From: an uncultured Sphingobium sp.
GTDB taxonomy: Bacteria; Pseudomonadota; Alphaproteobacteria; Sphingomonadales; Sphingomonadaceae
Length of the DNA: 15,376 bases
Assembly: GCA_913773715.1 (NCBI GenBank)
Contig: CAJYHD010000227.1
Location: 1 to 15,376 of the forward strand
Reading direction: 5' to 3'
A program made the position numbers and the translations under genes. This document shows positions 13,397 to 15,376 of the stretch, one piece after another. Numbering within the stretch: the first letter of the stretch is position 1; the number at the start of each line of letters is the position of its first letter. Below the pieces are notes generated by a model. That model was given only the letters and a program-made list of their open reading frames with translations, searched no databases and had not been told where the DNA came from.

Positions 13397-14323
13397 ATGT
13401 CCAGCCCGGTTGCTCAGGCGAATCCCCCCGCTGTCGTATCCGTCGCGCCGCTCGTCGTGCCGACAGTAGGACGGCGAGGCGCCGACCTACACGTCCGAGT
13501 GTCCGCGCCGATGACGGGCGAGGCGCTGCCCATCATCATCTTCTCGCACGGCAACGGCCAGTCGCTGCATGCCTATGGCCCGCTTGTCGACTATTGGGCA
13601 GCGCACGGCTTTGTCGTGATCCAGCCAACGCACCTGGACTCGCGAGCGCACGCCCTTGCCCCCGATGATCCGCGACGGTCGCAGCTCTGGCGCTTCCGCG
13701 AGGACGACTTGGTGGCCGTTCTCGACGGGTTGGACCGCATTGAGCACGAAGCTCCGGCCATCGGTAGCAGGCTCGACCGCTCGCGCATCGCCGTCGCCGG
13801 TCATTCGTGGGGCGGCCAGACTGCCGGCACCCTGCTCGGTGCAACCCATCCCGATCCCGACGACGGCACAGTCGTCGATAGGCGGGATGCACGCGTTAAG
13901 GCAGGCGTGCTGCTGGCCACACCCGGCAGCGGCAACGACCTGACCGAACAGGCCGCCCGCACGTTCCCATTCATGCACCCCGACTTCTCCGCCATGATGA
14001 CGCCGACCCTGATCGTCGCAGGCGATTGCGACATGGGCAGGCTTTCGACACGCGGCGCCCGCTGGTGGCGCGACGCCTACGATCTGAGCCCAGCTCCCAA
14101 GGCGCTATTCACCGCCTTCGGCGGTGAACACGCCCTCGGCGGCATCCCGGGATATGATGCACGCGAAACCACGGACGAACGGCCCCAGCGGGTCGCCGCA
14201 ATCCAGCGTCTCTCGGCGGCCTTTCTTCGCAGCGCACTTTACCCTGGCGATCCCGCGTGGACCCAAGCCGTCGCGGCGCTGACGACCGACGCCGCACCGG
14301 AAGGCCGCATCGAGACGAAGTGA
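13397..14323 (+). CDS. Alpha/beta hydrolase (PAF-acetylhydrolase / chlorophyllase-like)
   Basis: A 308-residue alpha/beta hydrolase. The oxyanion region is IIIFSHGNGQS (47-57), the nucleophile elbow GHSWGG has Ser137, the likely acid is Asp210 in LIVAGDCD (Asp212 also possible), and His245 lies in GGEHALGG. The arrangement resembles the predicted dienelactone-hydrolase, chlorophyllase and platelet-activating-factor acetylhydrolase group, so an esterase or lipase-like reaction on a small ester is expected. No signal peptide is seen, implying a cytoplasmic enzyme. The ATG at 13397 follows GGGAGG by 11 bases; the frame extends back to 13238 through the operators and into the TetR gene, which rules out the longer start. 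The SDR gene begins 89 bp downstream in the same direction, so ester cleavage followed by alcohol or ketone redox is a sensible but unproven pairing. Confidence 0.87.
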   Translation: MSSPVAQANPPAVVSVAPLVVPTVGRRGADLHVRVSAPMTGEALPIIIFSHGNGQSLHAYGPLVDYWAAHGFVVIQPTHLDSRAHALAPDDPRRSQLWRFREDDLVAVLDGLDRIEHEAPAIGSRLDRSRIAVAGHSWGGQTAGTLLGATHPDPDDGTVVDRRDARVKAGVLLATPGSGNDLTEQAARTFPFMHPDFSAMMTPTLIVAGDCDMGRLSTRGARWWRDAYDLSPAPKALFTAFGGEHALGGIPGYDARETTDERPQRVAAIQRLSAAFLRSALYPGDPAWTQAVAALTTDAAPEGRIETK

Positions 14324-14412
14324 GCCAGCGCCACCTACCCGGCCCACACGTGATCGGCGTCGAACATACGTCCCGGACGCATTACGCCCCCATTACCACA
14401 GGAGCATTTCGC

Positions 14413-15162
14413 ATGAACACGATCCTCGTCACCGGCAGCTCGTCCGGCTTTGGGCTTGAGACGGCTCGTTTCTTCCTTGATCGCGGCTGGACCGTCGTCG
14501 CCACGATGCGTGAGCCTCGGGAGGACGTGCTGCCCGCCTCCGAACGACTGCGCGTCATCGCGCTTGACGTGACGGACGCCGCCAGCATCGCCCGAGCCGT
14601 GGTGGAAGCCGGGCCGATCGACGCCCTTGTGAACAATGCCGGTGCCGGCCTCATGGGCGTGTTGGAAGGCGTGTCGATCGATGCGACGCGCCAGCTTTTC
14701 GAGTTGAATACGTTCGGCCCAATGGCGATGACGCAAGCCGTCCTGCCCGGCTTTCGCGCGCAAGGATCGGGCGTGATCGTCAACGTGTCATCCGCCGTGA
14801 CATTGAAGCCCCTCCCGATGCTGTCGGCCTATACAGCCAGCAAGGCAGCGGTAGAGGCGTTCAGCGAAGACCTTGCCCTTGAAGTGGAGCCGTTCGGCAT
14901 TCGGGTGCGGCTGGTCATCCCCGGCCGCGCACCGGAAACGCCGTTCAGCGCGACGGCCCGAGCGCGTTCGCAGAACGGCATCCCGGAAGCCTATGCCGCA
15001 TGGGCCAAGCAGGTGTTCTCCGCAGCGTCACAGCAACCTGCCGAAGTCACCACGGCGGCCGATGTGGCGGAAGCGATCTGGCAAGCCGTAGCCGATGCGT
15101 CCTCGCCACTTTGCATCCCGGCCGGTGCGGATGCTGTGACGCTTGCTGCACGGGCCGCATAA
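14413..15162 (+). CDS. Short-chain dehydrogenase/reductase, third copy
   Basis: A 249-residue classical SDR: TGSSSGFG at 7-14, TMREP after strand 2 (Arg, NADP-like), LDVTD at 51-55, NNAG at 74-77, Ser in NVSSAV (about 127), and Tyr140/Lys144 in AYTASK. The region after the active site reads VIPGRAPETPF. AGGAG sits eight bases upstream of the ATG, a strong ribosome site; the frame runs back to 14257 inside the hydrolase, but those residues are not SDR-like. It follows the hydrolase by 89 bp on the same strand and is probably co-regulated by the divergent TetR. Related to the SDR at 11550 (both have SGFG in the glycine loop) but too different for recent duplication. The IS3-family element begins about 90 bp past its stop. 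Confidence 0.9.
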   Translation: MNTILVTGSSSGFGLETARFFLDRGWTVVATMREPREDVLPASERLRVIALDVTDAASIARAVVEAGPIDALVNNAGAGLMGVLEGVSIDATRQLFELNTFGPMAMTQAVLPGFRAQGSGVIVNVSSAVTLKPLPMLSAYTASKAAVEAFSEDLALEVEPFGIRVRLVIPGRAPETPFSATARARSQNGIPEAYAAWAKQVFSAASQQPAEVTTAADVAEAIWQAVADASSPLCIPAGADAVTLAARAA

Positions 15163-15233
15163 CTGTCGACGCTACCCGCTCCGCTCGCCGGATCGTTGGA
15201 CACGATTCGGCCTTCCCACAAAGGATGCAGACC

Positions 15234-15248
15234 GTGCGAAAACTCCGC
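15234..15248 (+). pseudogene. Possible gene start cut off by the insertion sequence
   Basis: GTG at 15234 follows AGGA (15222-15225) with an eight-base spacer and opens VRKLR, a common-looking protein start, then runs directly into the probable IS left end. This may be the 5' stub of an interrupted gene, or chance; only five codons are visible. Confidence 0.2.
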
Positions 15249-15376
15249 TGTGGCCTGCTGCCGGTTTGGTGGACACCGAGATAAGGTGTTTTCACTGAAC
15301 GGAGAGCATCAATGCAGCGAAGGAAGTTCGCCCGCGAGTTCAAGCTTGAGGCGGTAAGGATGGTCCGGGATCGCGG
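15249..15376 (+). mobile_element. Left end of an IS3-family insertion sequence (cut by window edge)
   Basis: The bases from about 15249 (TGTGGCCTGCTGCCGG, then GGTTTGGTGGACACC) have the look of an IS3-family terminal inverted repeat beginning with TG, followed after about 60 bases by the first transposase frame at 15312. The outer boundary is placed to within a few bases only; a start at 15251 is equally possible. The right end and any target duplication lie outside the window. Confidence 0.6.
15312..15376 (+). CDS. IS3-family transposase OrfA, N-terminal fragment
   Basis: The first 21 codons (MQRRKFAREFKLEAVRMVRDR) match the start of IS3/IS911-type OrfA proteins, whose N-terminal helix-turn-helix begins with a basic R-K-F-x-x-E-F-K-x-E-A-V-R pattern and binds the IS ends. 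GGAGA lies six bases upstream of the ATG. The gene is incomplete only because the window ends here. In this family OrfA and OrfB are normally joined by -1 frameshifting to make the DDE transposase; OrfB would be expected just beyond the edge. Confidence 0.82.
   Translation, partial: MQRRKFAREFKLEAVRMVRDR

Noticed and set aside
1..15376. CRISPR arrays, tRNA or rRNA genes, toxin-antitoxin or phage-defence genes
   Set aside because: No regularly spaced repeats, no tRNA-like arms and no family motifs of those systems were found on reading the window.

Overview
The window looks like accessory chromosome from a GC-rich alphaproteobacterium, most likely a sphingomonad. This is inferred from base composition, codon use and the mix of families (dense TetR/LysR/HxlR regulators, SDR oxidoreductases, COG2159 amidohydrolases, an IS3-family element); no rRNA or tRNA is present to fix the taxon. 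There is no CRISPR array, no phage module and no recognised defence system. Nearly every gene is an oxidoreductase or hydrolase, or a one-component regulator paired with one.

Layout. 1-600: a small two-helix membrane protein on the minus strand and about 330 bp of non-coding DNA. 599-1345: a nitrilase-superfamily hydrolase on the plus strand. 1459-2961 (minus): a SnoaL-like protein and a TetR regulator joined by a TGATG stop/start overlap, followed by a beheaded NmrA/quinone-oxidoreductase remnant. 3260-4701: an intact NmrA-like NAD(P)-binding protein and a divergent HxlR regulator. 4802-8571 (all minus): a probable catabolic cluster of metal-dependent amidohydrolase, TetR regulator, second amidohydrolase of the ACMSD/gamma-resorcylate decarboxylase family, and a NIPSNAP protein. 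8757-10519: LysR and divergent SDR. 10561-12395: a second LysR and divergent SDR. 12675-15162: TetR, divergent alpha/beta hydrolase, then a third SDR. 15249-end: the left end of an IS3-family insertion sequence, cut by the window edge.

How it works together. The right half is three regulator/enzyme pairs, each with a conspicuous inverted repeat in the divergent promoter: two 17-bp perfect palindromes for TetR/hydrolase, a 19-bp palindrome containing a T-N11-A core for LysR/SDR, and a 7-bp inverted repeat with 22-bp spacer for the other LysR/SDR. The 4.8-8.6 kb cluster has a TACAC/GTGTA palindrome upstream of its first gene. The picture is a hub of independently switched detoxification or small-molecule catabolism modules with signs of turnover (gene remnant, IS insertion). 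The best candidate for an uncharacterised pathway is the amidohydrolase-TetR-amidohydrolase-NIPSNAP cluster; its substrate cannot be read from sequence.
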